Positions 63,240-64,000 of a DNA stretch of 64,000 nucleotides are shown here, one piece after another. The notes below the pieces were generated by a model that saw only the letters and a list, made by a program, of their open reading frames with translations, was not told where the DNA came from and did no database searches. Made by a program: the position numbers and the translations under genes. Positions within the stretch are counted from its first letter, which is position 1. Each line of letters opens with the position of its first letter. Source of the DNA: Rhodobacter sp. (lineage in GTDB: Bacteria; Pseudomonadota; Alphaproteobacteria; Rhodobacterales; Rhodobacteraceae); the NCBI GenBank assembly GCA_027484145.1, contig JAIXUH010000013.1, positions 248,001 through 312,000 on the forward strand. The letters run 5' to 3'.

Positions 63240-63261
63240 CAAATTTCTTTGAAGAAATTTG
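63240..63261. repeat. Perfect palindrome 2 between the saccharopine dehydrogenase genes
   Basis: CAAATTTCTT and AAGAAATTTG separated by TG, 10-bp arms, only 2 bases beyond the first palindrome and with the same CTT-xx-AAG centre. It lies 8 bases after the stop of the upstream gene. Together they could end or process the transcript, or belong to a dispersed palindromic family. Confidence 0.8.
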
Positions 63262-63269
63262 CGCTCCCC

Positions 63270-64000
63270 TCAGATGTTGGCTTTGTGATGGTCGAACTCG
63301 GCCTTGGCGCGCCCCCAGACCCCTGCGGACAGGTCCGTGAGGTCCAGCAGGCTGGGCAGCAATTGCGCAGCATAATCTTCGCTGCTTTCCACCGGCAGCA
63401 GGGACGGCAGGTTATCAATCGCCGTTACGTCCAGCATCGGGGCCTCATGCACCCGCAGGGCCGGGGCATCCCAGTCCGTGGCGCGATCATAGACCTTGAT
63501 CGGTGAAAAATCCGACGTGGGGTCGCAGGCGATGTCGCCGATCACGCGCAACAGCCGTGGGGCCGTCAGGGCCGAGGCGGGCACAAAGACCGGGCAGCCG
63601 GGGCGGGCCAGGATGCAGTTCAGGAAAATCTCATGCTCCAGCACCTGCGGAAACGGGCCGCCGCTGGCGGTTTCGGCCATGTCCCATTTGGTGACGGCGA
63701 CACCCATCGCCTCGCACAGATCCGACGCCCCGGTGCCCACGCGCCCCAATGCGCCGATGACGATGGCGCGCGGGCGTGGTGATGCGCTCAGTTCGCGCGC
63801 CAGATCGTCCAGCAGGGCCTGTTTGCCCGGATATTTTGCAATCGGCCCGGCCAGTTCGCCCCGCTGTTGCGCGGCCCAGCATTTCAGGCTGATTGCTGCC
63901 CCGGCAAACCCGGCCCAATAGCCAAAGGCCGCCACGCGGCGCCCCGCCTCATTCACCAGATACTCCAGATCATACAGCGTCCCGCCGCCCGCCTTGAAGC
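63270..64000 (-). CDS. Saccharopine dehydrogenase (NAD+, L-lysine-forming), 5' end beyond the window
   Basis: The last 243 codons are present; the frame runs open to the right edge (FKAGGGTLYDLEYLVNEAGR is the first part visible). The sequence RVAAFGYWAGFAGAA and AIVIGALGRVGTGASDLCEA (second Rossmann fold with the NAD motif) is typical of LYS1-type enzymes. It oxidises saccharopine to lysine plus 2-oxoglutarate, or runs in reverse for lysine breakdown, with the partner gene downstream. The GTG inside the frame at 63956 is internal and not the start. Confidence 0.9.
   Translation of the reverse strand, partial: FKAGGGTLYDLEYLVNEAGRRVAAFGYWAGFAGAAISLKCWAAQQRGELAGPIAKYPGKQALLDDLARELSASPRPRAIVIGALGRVGTGASDLCEAMGVAVTKWDMAETASGGPFPQVLEHEIFLNCILARPGCPVFVPASALTAPRLLRVIGDIACDPTSDFSPIKVYDRATDWDAPALRVHEAPMLDVTAIDNLPSLLPVESSEDYAAQLLPSLLDLTDLSAGVWGRAKAEFDHHKANI

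Noticed and set aside
1-64000. CRISPR array, tRNA/rRNA genes, insertion sequences or prophage
   Set aside because: Intergenic gaps are short and I saw no repeat-spacer pattern, cloverleaf with CCA context, transposase, integrase or terminal inverted repeats.

Overview
The window is GC-rich DNA from an alphaproteobacterium, most likely a member of the Rhodobacteraceae (Rhodobacter/Tabrizicola/Gemmobacter-like). The pointers are the rpoE-chrR pair divergent from its furan-fatty-acid-type operon, the rbfA-DUF2233-truB, rsmB and lspA-purH-heparinase neighbourhoods, the DUF1674 and DUF3035 proteins, and the many 1-4 nt stop/start overlaps. I see no tRNA, rRNA, insertion sequence, integrase or CRISPR array.

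Left end (1-3670): start of a DeoR-type repressor, divergent from rhaD-rhaI (L-rhamnose catabolism). Next (3875-13540): a guanidine-I (ykkC) riboswitch in front of a seven-gene guanidine assimilation operon made of an ABC importer, two DUF1989 carboxyguanidine deiminase subunits, a biotin-dependent guanidine/urea carboxylase and allophanate hydrolase. Converging on it from the right is a long, translationally coupled minus-strand block (13569-26029). It holds a BMP-family ABC importer, a formamidase-like nitrilase, two isochorismatase-fold cysteine hydrolases of the biuret hydrolase type, an AtzG/AtzE/AtzH set, a 5-formyl-THF cyclo-ligase paralogue and, upstream, a 2OG-Fe(II)-type oxygenase and an 8-oxoguanine deaminase-like amidohydrolase. 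By known chemistry AtzGEH and biuret hydrolase both deliver allophanate, the substrate of the neighbouring AtzF, so the two blocks look like one nitrogen-scavenging island for guanidine and for ureide or oxidised-purine fragments.

26175-39347 is a nine-gene minus-strand alginate-type exopolysaccharide locus (algD, alg8, alg44, algA, algG, an unknown gene, algX, algK, algL in transcription order). The precursor and polymerase genes (AlgD, Alg8, GMP domain of AlgA) keep their active-site motifs. The modifying or regulatory modules look degenerate by eye: AlgG lacks DPHD, AlgX lacks its Ser and His, AlgL lacks His/Arg/Tyr, the Alg44 PilZ domain lacks the RxxxR arginines and the AlgA isomerase cupin lacks its metal ligands. 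No AlgE porin and no AlgI/J/F acetylation genes are present. A secreted polysaccharide lyase lipoprotein is divergent from algD. This is the strongest candidate for an undescribed system: a poly-mannuronate-type export machine whose tailoring enzymes survive as scaffolds.

40697-64000 is mostly housekeeping: truB, DUF2233, rbfA, dapB, a small exported protein, a DUF1674 assembly factor, rsmB; then the RpoE/ChrR singlet-oxygen module with two facing TGATCC-N18-TA promoters; then rmuC, mutL, an M16 peptidase pair, a DUF3035 lipoprotein, lspA, purH, a heparinase II/III-family protein and two saccharopine dehydrogenase genes separated by twin palindromes, the second gene running off the right edge.
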